Part shown: piece after piece, positions 8,901-15,968 of the stretch
Layout of the letters: each line of letters begins with the position of its first letter
Position numbering within the stretch: the first letter of the stretch is position 1
Source: Limnohabitans sp. MORI2
Lineage (GTDB): Bacteria; Pseudomonadota; Gammaproteobacteria; Burkholderiales; Burkholderiaceae_C
Assembly (NCBI RefSeq): GCF_027925025.1
Contig: NZ_AP027058.1
Coordinates: 496,001-560,000, forward strand
Length of the DNA: 64,000 bases
Direction of reading: 5' to 3'
Notes under the pieces: generated by a model
What the model was told of the DNA's origin: nothing
The model's database searches: none
Seen by the model: only the letters and a program-made list of their open reading frames with translations
Program-made: the position numbers and the translations under genes

Positions 8901-10242
8901 TCAAGTTGAGAAGCTCAATAGCTCACAATTACGTGCATTGAGCACCACAAATGTGGCTGGTTTGAGTTCTGACCAGGTCAACGCCCTGAGTTCAACGAAT
9001 TTGAACTTGCTGGAAACTGCACAAATAGCGGCCATCTCAGCAGCAGTGGTTGCTGCGTTGGATACGTCTAAGTTGGCTGCATTGAACACGACACAGATTG
9101 GAGCACTCTCTGCGGATCAGCTGAATGCCTTTACGACCGACGAAGTTGCTGCATTGACCACGGGGCAGATCAGAGCGCTGAGCTCATCGCAAATTCAAGC
9201 GTTGACCTCTAGCGGCGTTGCTGCATTGACCTCAGATCAAGTTCAAGCTTTGACCACCTCGCAAGTGGCGAATTTGACAAACAACACGGTGGCTTCGCTG
9301 ACGTCTGATCAAGTGAACTATTTGACAACCACACAAGTTCAGCATTTGTCTGATCCAGTGATTGCAGCCTTGAATACGACCCAAGTCTCTAACTTGGATA
9401 CTGCGCTGCTGCATGCGTTGACCACAACACAAGTTCGTGCATTGACCTCCACTTCTGTGACGAATTTGAGTACGGACCAAGTGGTGGCGTTGCGTACAGA
9501 CCAAATCGCTGCCTTGGATGTGGTGGATGTCACAGCCATGTCTACTGATCAGGTTGGCGCACTGACCACAGATCAAGTGGCCGCCTTGACCTTTGCTATG
9601 GTCAAAGCCATCAGCACAGATCAAGTGACTGCCTTGACCACCAGTATCAATGCCATGACTCAAATCAAGGCATTGACATCGGCTCAGACAGCGGCGTTGA
9701 CAACGGATCAGGTAGCTGCATTGACGACTTCTCAAGTCCAAGATTTGACGACTGTCTCTGCACAAGCCTTGACCACGGACCAAGTGGCTGCTTTGACGAC
9801 CGATCAAATCACTAAGCTGAGTACAACAAATATCAGGGCTATGTCTGATACGCAGTTGACGGCGTTGACCTCTGATCAGGTGGCCAAACTGACAGTTGAT
9901 CAAATCAAAGCTTTGGAGGGGGCAGATATTGCAGCCTTCGCAACGGATGAGATTGCTGCTTTGTCGACTGATCAAATGCGCGCCCTGACGACTGCGTTGG
10001 TTGCAGCTTTGACGACCGATCAAGTGGCGATCATCGATACAACTCAGTTGCGAAGCTTGACTTCAACTCAGGTGAGAGCCTTGACGACCGACCAAGTGAC
10101 AAACTTGACGACCGATCAAGTCAGCAGTTTGACGACTTCACAGTTGGCATCACTGACTAGCGCTCAGGTAGGGGCTTTGACAACGACGCAGATTAGTTCG
10201 TTGACTGCAACTCAGCTGTACGGTTTGATTAGTAGGGCTTGA
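2941..10242 (+). CDS. Giant octapeptide-repeat protein 1 (2433 aa), flagellar-regulon surface protein candidate
   Basis: I do not recognise a named family. The first 33 residues are non-repetitive (MANTINNFSN... ending TTDISLY) with no Sec signal, lipobox or membrane segment. The remaining 2400 residues form about 300 tandem degenerate units of eight residues, consensus [TS]T[DSAT]Q[VIL]xA[LM], continuing to the last residues. Hydrophobic residues sit at unit positions 5 and 8, Thr/Ser at 1-2 and Gln at 4. Occasional units replace Gln with Asp and are acidic (ETRDINGL, ESKDFVAM). Cys and Trp are absent from the stretches I read. A few units are 7 or 9 residues long. The ATG at 2941 is preferred over an upstream GTG because AAAGAG lies 6 bases before it and the N-terminus aligns with the paralogue at 23401-29541. 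A sigma28 site precedes it. Export through the flagellar or a type I route is conjecture. The Thr/Ser density makes it a possible target of the adjacent O-glycosyltransferases. Confidence 0.85.
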   Translation: MANTINNFSNPAVTFRNVTAPAKVTATTDISLYTADQIKALTAGEVAGLTEDQVSSVGISAMSGFTVKQLSVMSAANVAAMSDAQVAALSNTQLSGFGATQMGALTSSQINSFTTSQLTALKGNQIASLKANQIGKVDNAQLSALTSSQIQALTTDQIVNLIADQLGALGTSQIASFKDSQIKAIETRDINGLTTDQVVAMSLNHIKSLSTGQLRAMSTDQIQAIESKDFVAMSAAQLDAFTSTQLAGLTSAQLNAMTVTQLASLDDTQIQSLTTAQIANLNTTQVSRLKASQVNALSSAQLTALTSTQLKALSVTALETLDSTDMTSLTTTEVAALTTAQIKGLSSNFVAGLSTSQIRNLTTDQVQNLSASALSAFTETQIQALSTNQIQAITITQLKGLTPDKFGQLSTSQVEKLTNDQVKNLSAAQLKSFTTTGISKLTSSQVGVLTATQVKGLSTAALAALTTTQAPGLVDAQLKVLSEAQLQAMNSSTVGALTTSQIKVLSTSQVKSLTTAATAALTSSQVNALSTSQIKALSGDQIAALSTTAMHNLSTTNLAALTTAQVQALTTTGIGQLDTTQVRKLSTDQLKAMTTTALASMSVVQLGALTTAQVKGLTAEGLNALNSTKLQALDTNQIAALTTTQVNSLSSSQIAALSSDQVAALTTAQITGLEASDFAAMTTAQVHALTTDQLAAMATDDIAALNSAQVVAMSSTQLRALSLAHVKALAADEIAGLNSTQLQALTTNQVKALSTEDMAALKTSQIEKLTTDQVAVISAANIAALSTAQVAKFDTNQVGALSNGAVGALTAGHVDALAAKVAKLDTTQIRYLNTSAVASLDTTQMAALSTAQVKALTVDQIASLTTTAAGSLSTNQLAELGTDQINALTADSIKALGTKVANFSTSQIKGVSTAAIANLTSTQTQALTTSLMAALTTDQISAFSTANVRAMDTNQIQTLSKDQVLALGSAQLQALTTSQVAKINTDRVAAMRTSQLQALGTSALAGMTTDQVAALTTAQVASLSTGAVAGLNTNQVNHLTSTQVAALSTDQVRAMETADVAVLSSTQLGALTTAQVASLATDQVAALNSSEVAGLTTASMRTLSSSQLQAMTTAALNALNSTQVGGLSTSQIQLLTTSQVAALNTAVVHGLSTTLVKAMETADVASLNTDQITAMTTDQVVALTTGQIQSLTTAQLQAFDQAKLQALSTAQVVALTTDQVKGLTTTQVGQLTTDSVKALTTDQVSALTEAQIAKLTTNSIAELRTAQIAALSTAQIAAMTTTQVAQLTTASASTLSAEQVFAFTTDQIKKLSTSATAALTVTSVAAMGTGQLAALTTDQIRALETEDFARLDDAQVGALTTAQVAKLEDGDIQALDDRLDKFSTSQVQALTTAHVAVLSSDQVTGFSTAQLNALSTEQLVKVSTSAVARLTTTQVASLSSTLLPALTTTQVGAMSTNAIRAITTSQVTDLLAAQINAMTTSGVASLTTSQLEKLSTTQVAGLSSDTVRAMTTTQLQAFTSTQVAKLDTSVIANLKTSQVTALKTDQVAALTTNQVIALTTTAVSKFDTTQLTALTTTQVPKLSSDQVKNLSTAQVAALTTSQTAAVNTDAVAAMSTAQINALTTSQIAALSTNQVVALTTEQVASMKTEQVAALTTDGVVALENADIDALTTSQVRALTTSQVLQGLSTSDVARLTTTQLAAMRGNQIAAMSTDQIAKMTTDQVSHLTYDQVAALTTSQVANMETADIAKLSASQAAALSTAQMQAITTTQIDKLDTSVVAGLTSTQLAALSTSQVAKFSTGQIGALTTALVRDLSTDQVANLTTDQLRALDTTQVQALETADLAALSSTKVNALSTGQIGALTTAQAVALTTTQMANLSTGNLAALSTAAVSQLLQAQVEALTSTQISKLTTGQIKALTTGNVAALSTTQIAGFDTTNQIQAITTAQVAALSSDQIVGLSTNQIQVISTAQIQAMNVDQVSKLTTGQVEKLNSSQLRALSTTNVAGLSSDQVNALSSTNLNLLETAQIAAISAAVVAALDTSKLAALNTTQIGALSADQLNAFTTDEVAALTTGQIRALSSSQIQALTSSGVAALTSDQVQALTTSQVANLTNNTVASLTSDQVNYLTTTQVQHLSDPVIAALNTTQVSNLDTALLHALTTTQVRALTSTSVTNLSTDQVVALRTDQIAALDVVDVTAMSTDQVGALTTDQVAALTFAMVKAISTDQVTALTTSINAMTQIKALTSAQTAALTTDQVAALTTSQVQDLTTVSAQALTTDQVAALTTDQITKLSTTNIRAMSDTQLTALTSDQVAKLTVDQIKALEGADIAAFATDEIAALSTDQMRALTTALVAALTTDQVAIIDTTQLRSLTSTQVRALTTDQVTNLTTDQVSSLTTSQLASLTSAQVGALTTTQISSLTATQLYGLISRA
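3040..10239 (+). repeat. Tandem 24-bp coding repeat array (about 300 units)
   Basis: Each unit encodes one octapeptide (typical: TTDQVAAL). At DNA level the units are strongly diverged with mixed synonymous codons (accacc, acgacg, acaacc for the Thr pair; gatcaa, gaccaa, gatcag for Asp-Gln). The array therefore looks old and maintained by protein-level selection rather than by recent slippage. Confidence 0.9.
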
Positions 10243-10252
10243 GATGACTGTG

Positions 10253-10283
10253 TGATTGGCGGCTATTTAAACGCCGTCAATCA
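10253..10283. terminator. Hairpin between convergent genes
   Basis: TGATTGGCGGC pairs with GCCGTCAATCA (11 pairs, one G-T) around a nine-base A/T-rich loop. It lies in the 42-base gap between the stop of giant repeat gene 1 and the stop of the minus-strand methyltransferase gene. There is no clear T-run, so it is either a weak bidirectional terminator or a 3'-end stabilising structure. Confidence 0.55.
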
Positions 10284-10284
10284 C

Positions 10285-11013
10285 TCAGCATAGTAGTTCT
10301 CGATTGAATAGAAATATGTTTTCGCCTTTATGAACAAAGTCGAATTCATATTGAGCGATAGCCTTAAAGAAGTTTTTAGATGATCCTGAGAACGGAAGCA
10401 TCCAGTCGTGCAGTTCGATGATTAACAGTGGGAACTCTCGCATCCAAGATGTGTCACCTTCAAACAAACTCTCTTCACCTCCTTCGATGTCAATTTTGAA
10501 CATCATAGGTTTCATGTGTTTAGTTTTTTGAAGGATGGTTTTCGGTGAAATCGCAGAAACTTTCACGCTTTCAGAGTTCGCCTGATCCTTTTTGCGTGTC
10601 CTAAACCCCCAGTCTGAATGTCCAGGATCCTCTAGATAAAGGTCACCATCTTGTCCAGCAATCGCTCCGTGGAAAATATGAACAGCTTCGTACGGCTGAG
10701 TGTTCAAGGTTAGAAGGCTTACATTCTCACGATCTGGTTCAATCGCATAAACATATGAGTTGTTGTAAATTTCTAAAAAATAGACAGCTGATGCACCTAT
10801 GTTTGCGCCAGCATCAATGATCAGACCTTGCTGATTTTGCGTGTGCTCATGGAAGTACTCCACAAAACGTTTTCCTTGGGGCCAATGAGCAATGTTGTAG
10901 TCTGAGTTTTGAAAAATTTGTTTAACGACGCCCTTGTCTCCAAGGCTTTGATTTCGGTATGAGAACCTAATGGGCTTATTTCCAAAACTAACTTCTAGCG
11001 CGGCAAGTTTCAT
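10285..11013 (-). CDS. FkbM family SAM-dependent methyltransferase
   Basis: A 242-residue FkbM-type methyltransferase; the family commonly O-methylates sugars or other hydroxyls. Visible signatures are the SAM-binding loop IIDAGANIGASAVYF (around residue 65), the acidic AIEPD after strand 2, and the family hallmark FKIDIEGGE. It is the last gene of a seven-gene minus-strand operon of glycosyltransferases, separated from the next by 18 bases. It probably methylates a glycan built by those enzymes. The DNA is visibly richer in A/T than the flagellar genes around the island, suggesting separate acquisition. Confidence 0.85.
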   Translation of the reverse strand: MKLAALEVSFGNKPIRFSYRNQSLGDKGVVKQIFQNSDYNIAHWPQGKRFVEYFHEHTQNQQGLIIDAGANIGASAVYFLEIYNNSYVYAIEPDRENVSLLTLNTQPYEAVHIFHGAIAGQDGDLYLEDPGHSDWGFRTRKKDQANSESVKVSAISPKTILQKTKHMKPMMFKIDIEGGEESLFEGDTSWMREFPLLIIELHDWMLPFSGSSKNFFKAIAQYEFDFVHKGENIFLFNRELLC

Positions 11014-11031
11014 AGTATTTATTTTTGTAAA

Positions 11032-11700
11032 TTAAGCTGATGTATGGGTGTAGTCAATGTCAGTTTTTTCAATGTCGCTGTAGGAAGGAATTTGAGCGCC
11101 TAACATGGGTGTGGTGCAGTACCAATTGTCCGTGCGTTGTAGCTTTTTCCATGTTTGGTCGATTGCAAATTTGTGATAAATCACACTTCGTGGAGAAGCT
11201 GCTCTGAATTTTTCCATTCCAATGATCGAGTCCATGCAGTTAATCATCAACTGTTTTACATACCGACGTCGCACGATATAGCCTGAAGTTGTGGCAGATT
11301 CAAATACTTGATTCACTTTATACATCCCGATTTCGGCGTTGGTAGGCATTGGAACCAACTTTGTTCCACCTAGTAAAAATACATCGAGATCAGAAAATTT
11401 CTTTAGTGTGTAGTCAATCGTTTGCTCGGTAGTTTCTCTTGTGTCGCGAAAGTTGAAGTCATCCTCAAAGATGCAGCACCATTCATTCTCAGTTTCCGTC
11501 ATAAATTTAGTCATGGCGAGCAAATGCGACTTGGCGCATCCTAAGCCTCCAAAATCTTGATCTTCGATTGCACGAATCCACTCAAATGTATTGAGTGCAA
11601 AGCCTTGCGTATCAGTGTTGGCAACAAACAGTGCTCGACGATCCTCGCGTGCATCTAAACTGATAAGGTAGCAACTAGCATTTGTGAAGCTAAAAGTCAT
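11032..11700 (-). CDS. Glycosyltransferase family 25 protein
   Basis: A 222-residue GT25-like enzyme (the LPS glycosyltransferase / procollagen galactosyltransferase fold family). It starts with the typical first strand SCYLISLDAREDRR, and has GGLGCAKSHL and the metal-binding CIFEDDF motif at about residues 75-85. The ATG at 11700 is chosen over an upstream TTG because GGAAA lies 6 bases before it. It follows the next GT25 gene by 13 bases and is co-directional. The A/T content is high. The donor and acceptor cannot be read from sequence. Confidence 0.78.
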   Translation of the reverse strand: MTFSFTNASCYLISLDAREDRRALFVANTDTQGFALNTFEWIRAIEDQDFGGLGCAKSHLLAMTKFMTETENEWCCIFEDDFNFRDTRETTEQTIDYTLKKFSDLDVFLLGGTKLVPMPTNAEIGMYKVNQVFESATTSGYIVRRRYVKQLMINCMDSIIGMEKFRAASPRSVIYHKFAIDQTWKKLQRTDNWYCTTPMLGAQIPSYSDIEKTDIDYTHTSA

Positions 11701-11713
11701 GATGATTTCCAAT

Positions 11714-12532
11714 TTATTTCTGAATAAAACTTTGCGAAAACGTGCCGCTTAATATCGTAGAAAATGCCTTAGCTTCATCGGTAAAGTCGCCTTCTCGTAT
11801 TAGGGTTAAATTTTTCTCTATGTGATCCGACTTCCCACCCATCCAAATAAGTTTTCTAAATGAATGCCACACCAGTTCCGTATAGGCATGCTCTTTTGTT
11901 TGGATGTTTGAGTCTTCAGATTCAGATGAAAGTGAAGTTAAGAATGGGAACGCTACAAAAGCTTTGAGTTTCCTAGTCTGAACCAATGCACGGTACGTCA
12001 GGTCAATTGGTGTATCTAGTTGTTGCATGGCATTCAACATCGATGCAACTTTGCTGATGGAATTTTTGTTAACAATGTACGCTGCGGTACTGGCAAAGTT
12101 CATTTCGCAAAGATCGAGAATGCGCAGTTGATCATTTTTAAGGCAGCTTTGTTTGAGTTGAAATAAATCCAACATGGTTGCTGCATTCGGTACGCAGATG
12201 TCCGTATAGAGCAGGTCCCATTCGAACTCTGGAGTAGTAATAATTTTTTCAATAACGGTTTGCGTTTTGTTGCAAAGCACGATGTCATCTTCAACAATAA
12301 ACAGATGGTCTTTGTTATTGATGTTTTGATTCATCAACTCGCGATGACTTAAGAAGCAGCCCTTTGCGCCGTTGGAGAGTTGCCCTTGAATGTTGTTTGC
12401 TTCAACATACTTTTTGTCAAGAGCTTCAAACCGATGAAGTGGCCAGTTCAGAGTGTTGTGTTGAGCAAAGTTTTTCTCGAGCTGAGCACGCTTTTCTGTT
12501 TCAGATGCGAGGTTGATGTAGTAGCAGTCCAT
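11714..12532 (-). CDS. Glycosyltransferase family 25 protein
   Basis: A 272-residue GT25 enzyme, a diverged paralogue of its downstream neighbour. It opens with CYYINLASETEKRAQL. GAKGCFLSHRELM matches the GT25 GxxGCxxSH motif, and LFIVEDDIVL carries the metal/donor-binding acidic triad. The C-terminal third is less conserved. It lies 7 bases after the fucosyltransferase-like gene in the same operon. Two GT25 genes in tandem suggest successive sugar additions to one glycan. The A/T-rich composition is shared with its neighbour. Confidence 0.82.
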   Translation of the reverse strand: MDCYYINLASETEKRAQLEKNFAQHNTLNWPLHRFEALDKKYVEANNIQGQLSNGAKGCFLSHRELMNQNINNKDHLFIVEDDIVLCNKTQTVIEKIITTPEFEWDLLYTDICVPNAATMLDLFQLKQSCLKNDQLRILDLCEMNFASTAAYIVNKNSISKVASMLNAMQQLDTPIDLTYRALVQTRKLKAFVAFPFLTSLSSESEDSNIQTKEHAYTELVWHSFRKLIWMGGKSDHIEKNLTLIREGDFTDEAKAFSTILSGTFSQSFIQK

Positions 12533-12539
12533 AGGGGTC

Positions 12540-13700
12540 TCACATTTGCAAGATCAAACGATCTGAGTAGTGCATGATCTCGTTGCCAAGTAAGAAGCTA
12601 AACCCGTTTGGCCAGCGTTTCATATTGGCAATGGCAAGCGATACGTTGGATTCTTTGTTGCCAATGAAGTAATCGCATTTCAACGCAATCAGCGCATCAA
12701 TCAACACCTCTTGTCCAGCTTTGTGGCCATCGTTCGTAGACAGATGTACGCCAATTTGCGAGCTGGTTCTTTCTGATGGTGTGAAGAGGACACGCTCACC
12801 GTATTTGATTTGGAAGTACTCCAAAATTTGCACAGCATCGGTCATTAAAAAGATGCCAATGCCAGGGTTGAGCTCCAGCATGCGATCTATGAATCCAAAG
12901 TAATGTGCATTGGTTTTTTGCAAGCCTGGTGATTCATGAATCTTGTCAGAGCCGCGCATGTGCACGGCTATCCAGTTGCGCTGAGCCATGTGGCGCTGGT
13001 AGAAGTCATCTGCTTTGGCTTGCATGGCATCGGTCGGTTGGATGAATTTTTCAAACAAGAGTTTGTAAATGTCATCTTCAGACAGGCCAAAGTAACAAGA
13101 CTTTTCTGAAATCCAAGGCTTGATGGAAGTGAGTGATGTATAAAAATCACTCACCAAAATAGGTTCTGTGCGACTCAAAAAATATTGAGCGGATTGCTTG
13201 GAGTATTCACCAGAAAATATTTGTCTATTTTCTGTATAGATGTTTTGGCCATGCCACTTCGGCGGATAAATGCCGTCTTCAGTGCACAACTTTTCTAAGT
13301 CTGGATTCTCGAAGCCTTGAAAAAACTCGCTGATGCTGTTGCGTGTGTTTTCAAGCCTGAAAATGCAGTTCGTTCCCCAAAGCGGAATTGGCGTGCGATG
13401 CGTTAATTCCGCCACCAACAGTTGTGACAGAAGGTGATGGACTTCACTCCAAAATCCATGCCCCCAAGCTTTGATGATCAGATATTTTCCGGGATCAACG
13501 GATGCATGAGGTAGTTCACAGGCGCGAAAGTTTTCTGGAAAACCGTACGCCATTTCGAACTCGCGCTCAATCTGCTGTTTGTAGTCCACATCCTCAGGAT
13601 GTGCCGCCAAGTATTCACGCGCATAGATCTCTGCCAAGGGCGCATTGCCTTGGCGGATGATGTTCTGAATTTCAATTTTTCGGGCGATGACGTCAGACAT
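12540..13700 (-). CDS. Putative fucosyltransferase-like (NodZ/O-FucT superfamily) protein
   Basis: A 386-residue protein. The C-terminal half carries IAVHMRGSDK, matching the H-x-R-x-(G/T)-D-K donor-binding motif of NodZ/FUT8-type and related fucosyltransferases. Later come IFLMTDA and YFIGNKESNVSLAI, which fit the other conserved segments of that superfamily. The N-terminal 60 residues are helical and resemble a TPR-like start (APLAEIYAREYLAAHPED). No signal peptide or membrane helix is seen, so it probably acts in the cytoplasm. It sits between the GT41 and GT25 genes with 7- and 11-base gaps. The assignment is by motif only; a GT-B enzyme with another sugar is possible. Confidence 0.6.
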   Translation of the reverse strand: MSDVIARKIEIQNIIRQGNAPLAEIYAREYLAAHPEDVDYKQQIEREFEMAYGFPENFRACELPHASVDPGKYLIIKAWGHGFWSEVHHLLSQLLVAELTHRTPIPLWGTNCIFRLENTRNSISEFFQGFENPDLEKLCTEDGIYPPKWHGQNIYTENRQIFSGEYSKQSAQYFLSRTEPILVSDFYTSLTSIKPWISEKSCYFGLSEDDIYKLLFEKFIQPTDAMQAKADDFYQRHMAQRNWIAVHMRGSDKIHESPGLQKTNAHYFGFIDRMLELNPGIGIFLMTDAVQILEYFQIKYGERVLFTPSERTSSQIGVHLSTNDGHKAGQEVLIDALIALKCDYFIGNKESNVSLAIANMKRWPNGFSFLLGNEIMHYSDRLILQM

Positions 13701-13711
13701 GGTCGAACAAA

Positions 13712-15949
13712 TTAAATTTCAAGCAGCAAAGCCTCAAGCGCCCGTGCCTGATGTGCAGGTGTATGTGGCCACTCTTGGCGGTCCAAAATGCCTTGCAGCT
13801 TGCGCTTGGCTGCTTCGCGTTCGTCAGCATGGGTTGCCAAGCGCAATGCCTTGTCGTGGTATTCCTCAAAGCTGGTGCAGGTGAGCTCGCTCATGCCGAT
13901 GTCGTGCAGCAGGCTGGCGGCCACTCGCGAAGAGAAGCTCCCGCCACACAACGTCACAACTGGCAAGCCTGAACGCAAGGCATCACCCGCCGTGGTGTGG
14001 CCGTTGTAGGGGTAGGTGTCAATGAAGACATCGGCCAAGCGATAGCGTGCCAAGTGGTCTTCGACGCGTGGGAGACGTGAAGCAAAAATGATGCGTTCAG
14101 GATCGATGCCATGATCACGTGCACTTTGTGCCAAATTTTTGTGAGCACCTTCGTTGAGTTTCATCAACCACAGCACGCTTCCTGGGACTTCTTTTAATAA
14201 ATCCATCCAAACTTTGAACAGAGGCGGATTGATTTTGTAGTCGTGGTTGAAGCTGCAAAACACAATGCCTTCGTCTGGTAAACCAAAGTCAGATCGTTTG
14301 GGAGTGTCAGGTGATGGCACCACCGTATCGTCACGCGGTAAGTAGCAATGCGGCAGGGTGAGAATTTTTTCTTGATAGTGCTTTTCAAACTCAGGCGGAA
14401 TGATGCGCGGGTCAGAAATCAAATAATCAATGTATGGCAAGCCCAAGGTGCCTGGAAAACCTAGATAGGTGACTTGGGTTGGCGCAGGGCGATACGCCAA
14501 GATGTCGAGACGAGTGCCTTCGGTGTGACCCGACAGCTCGACCACCACATCAATTTCCATCGCCCGCATGAGTTTGGCCACCTCAATGCTAGGCATGGTG
14601 TTGCAGTCGATGTAATGGTCGAAAGCGCATCGGTAACGACGCCACAAATCGCTGTCGTCGCCAACGCCCGTAAAGAAGCCTGTTAATTCAAATTTACTCT
14701 TGTCAAACTGCTCAATCAGGCCAATCAGCAAATAGCCGACGGGATGAATGCGGAAATCGGCCGACATGAATGCGACACGTTTTTTGCGATGTTGGTATTT
14801 TTCACCGGTCCACAAAGGTGTTGAAGAGGCTTTGTATTTGTCAGCTGCATACAACTCAGCACATTTGCGAATGGTGGCTGCATCATCCGTGATAGACATG
14901 ATGGTCAGCGGGCCGCAGGTGAGTTTGCCGGCATGAATGCCTGCGATGATGCGGGCTTTGGCTCCCTCGAAGTCGGTCCAGTCACAATTGCTCATGCGAG
15001 CACCCATCAGATGCCCTTCGCCATAGGCATAGTCAGGTGCAACTTGTAATGCGTGAGCAAACGCACGCGTGGCCAATGTGTATTGCTTGTACTGACCCAA
15101 CAATTGGCCTTGGCCTTCTAAGGCGCGCACATGGTTGGGTTCAATCTCTGTCGCAGCTGTCAAAGTCAACAGTGCATCGTGGTGACGGTTGATGCCTTGC
15201 AACAACGCGGCTTTGTTGGTGTAGGCCTCCATGTAGTGGGGGTCGACATCAATCGCTTGGTCGTACGCAACGATGGCATCTTCCGCCAGGCCTAAGTCAT
15301 GCAAGGTCTTGGCTTTGGCGAAAAAGCCAAGCGGCAAATGTGGTGCCGCTTGTGTGGCGCGATCAAAGTAGCCCAAGGCTTCTTTGGTTTTTCCGAGGTG
15401 AGAGCACGACACACCCAGCGAATACAGCGTCATGAAGTTGTTGCTGTCAATGGCCAATGCTTGTTGCAAAAGGGCTTCTGCTTGTGCATGTTGTCCAGTG
15501 CCTTGCAGTCCGATGGCTTGCGAGTTGAGTGCAGCTGCTTCAGGGTTGCTGCTGCTCATTGGGTTGGTGCCATTTTGAGAGAGTCGCAACGTTTCCAAAT
15601 GAGCCTGCGCGCCCGTGAGGCGCGGGTCCAGCTTGAGAGATTTGTTGACGGCCTGAGTCGCTTCTGGGATGCGATTCAAGTGATACAAAATCACCGACAG
15701 CGCGAGATGTGCCTGCGCAAAGTTAGGCGATGCCTTGACCGCTTTTTGCATATGTGGGAGCGCTTGCTCATATCGACCACGGCTCGACTCAATCGCTCCT
15801 AGCGAATAAAGCGCAGCTGCATTCTTCGCATCGAGCTTGAGTGCTTGTTCAAACAACGTTTGCGCGGCGTCTAACTCGCCTGCATGTTGGTGTGCAAGAG
15901 CCTCATTGATGAGGGTCTGAATCGATTTTTTTGGCGCTTTGGTAGTCAT
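13712..15949 (-). CDS. TPR-containing O-GlcNAc-transferase-like (GT41) protein 1
   Basis: A 745-residue cytoplasmic enzyme candidate that would add a sugar to Ser/Thr of proteins. The N-terminal ~330 residues are TPRs (for example ALYSLGAIESSRGRYEQAL, NFAQAHLALSVIL). The C-terminal ~370 residues are a GT41 catalytic domain: SADFRIHPVGYL with the key His, GHTEGTRLDILAYRPAP, CSFNHDYKINP with the UDP-contacting Lys, and DTYPYNGHTTAGDAL with the HTT donor loop. All key elements seen in eukaryotic OGT are intact. The start at 15949 is preferred: the alternative at 15991 overlaps the upstream gene, and the TPRs begin after 15949. It is the best candidate for the flagellin or giant-repeat-protein O-glycosyltransferase. 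Confidence 0.88.
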   Translation of the reverse strand: MTTKAPKKSIQTLINEALAHQHAGELDAAQTLFEQALKLDAKNAAALYSLGAIESSRGRYEQALPHMQKAVKASPNFAQAHLALSVILYHLNRIPEATQAVNKSLKLDPRLTGAQAHLETLRLSQNGTNPMSSSNPEAAALNSQAIGLQGTGQHAQAEALLQQALAIDSNNFMTLYSLGVSCSHLGKTKEALGYFDRATQAAPHLPLGFFAKAKTLHDLGLAEDAIVAYDQAIDVDPHYMEAYTNKAALLQGINRHHDALLTLTAATEIEPNHVRALEGQGQLLGQYKQYTLATRAFAHALQVAPDYAYGEGHLMGARMSNCDWTDFEGAKARIIAGIHAGKLTCGPLTIMSITDDAATIRKCAELYAADKYKASSTPLWTGEKYQHRKKRVAFMSADFRIHPVGYLLIGLIEQFDKSKFELTGFFTGVGDDSDLWRRYRCAFDHYIDCNTMPSIEVAKLMRAMEIDVVVELSGHTEGTRLDILAYRPAPTQVTYLGFPGTLGLPYIDYLISDPRIIPPEFEKHYQEKILTLPHCYLPRDDTVVPSPDTPKRSDFGLPDEGIVFCSFNHDYKINPPLFKVWMDLLKEVPGSVLWLMKLNEGAHKNLAQSARDHGIDPERIIFASRLPRVEDHLARYRLADVFIDTYPYNGHTTAGDALRSGLPVVTLCGGSFSSRVAASLLHDIGMSELTCTSFEEYHDKALRLATHADEREAAKRKLQGILDRQEWPHTPAHQARALEALLLEI

Positions 15950-15968
15950 ATGCGGTGTTTCGCTTTGG

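Noticed and set aside
9232-10023. Long antisense open frames (for example 263 codons) opposite giant repeat gene 1
   Set aside because: The 24-base periodic composition keeps several antisense frames open by chance. The products are Cys/Arg/His-rich, lack ribosome sites and show no recognisable domain. The same applies to similar frames at 6352-7029, 7981-8421 and opposite gene 2.
3040-10239. CRISPR-like or satellite repeat array
   Set aside because: The period is 24 bases without spacers, units are diverged at synonymous positions, and one frame is open for the full length. It is a coding repeat.
3040-10239. Relation to TAL-effector repeats (LTxEQV similarity)
   Set aside because: TAL units are 33-35 residues with a variable di-residue. 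Here the period is eight residues throughout, so the similarity is just a helix-capping motif.
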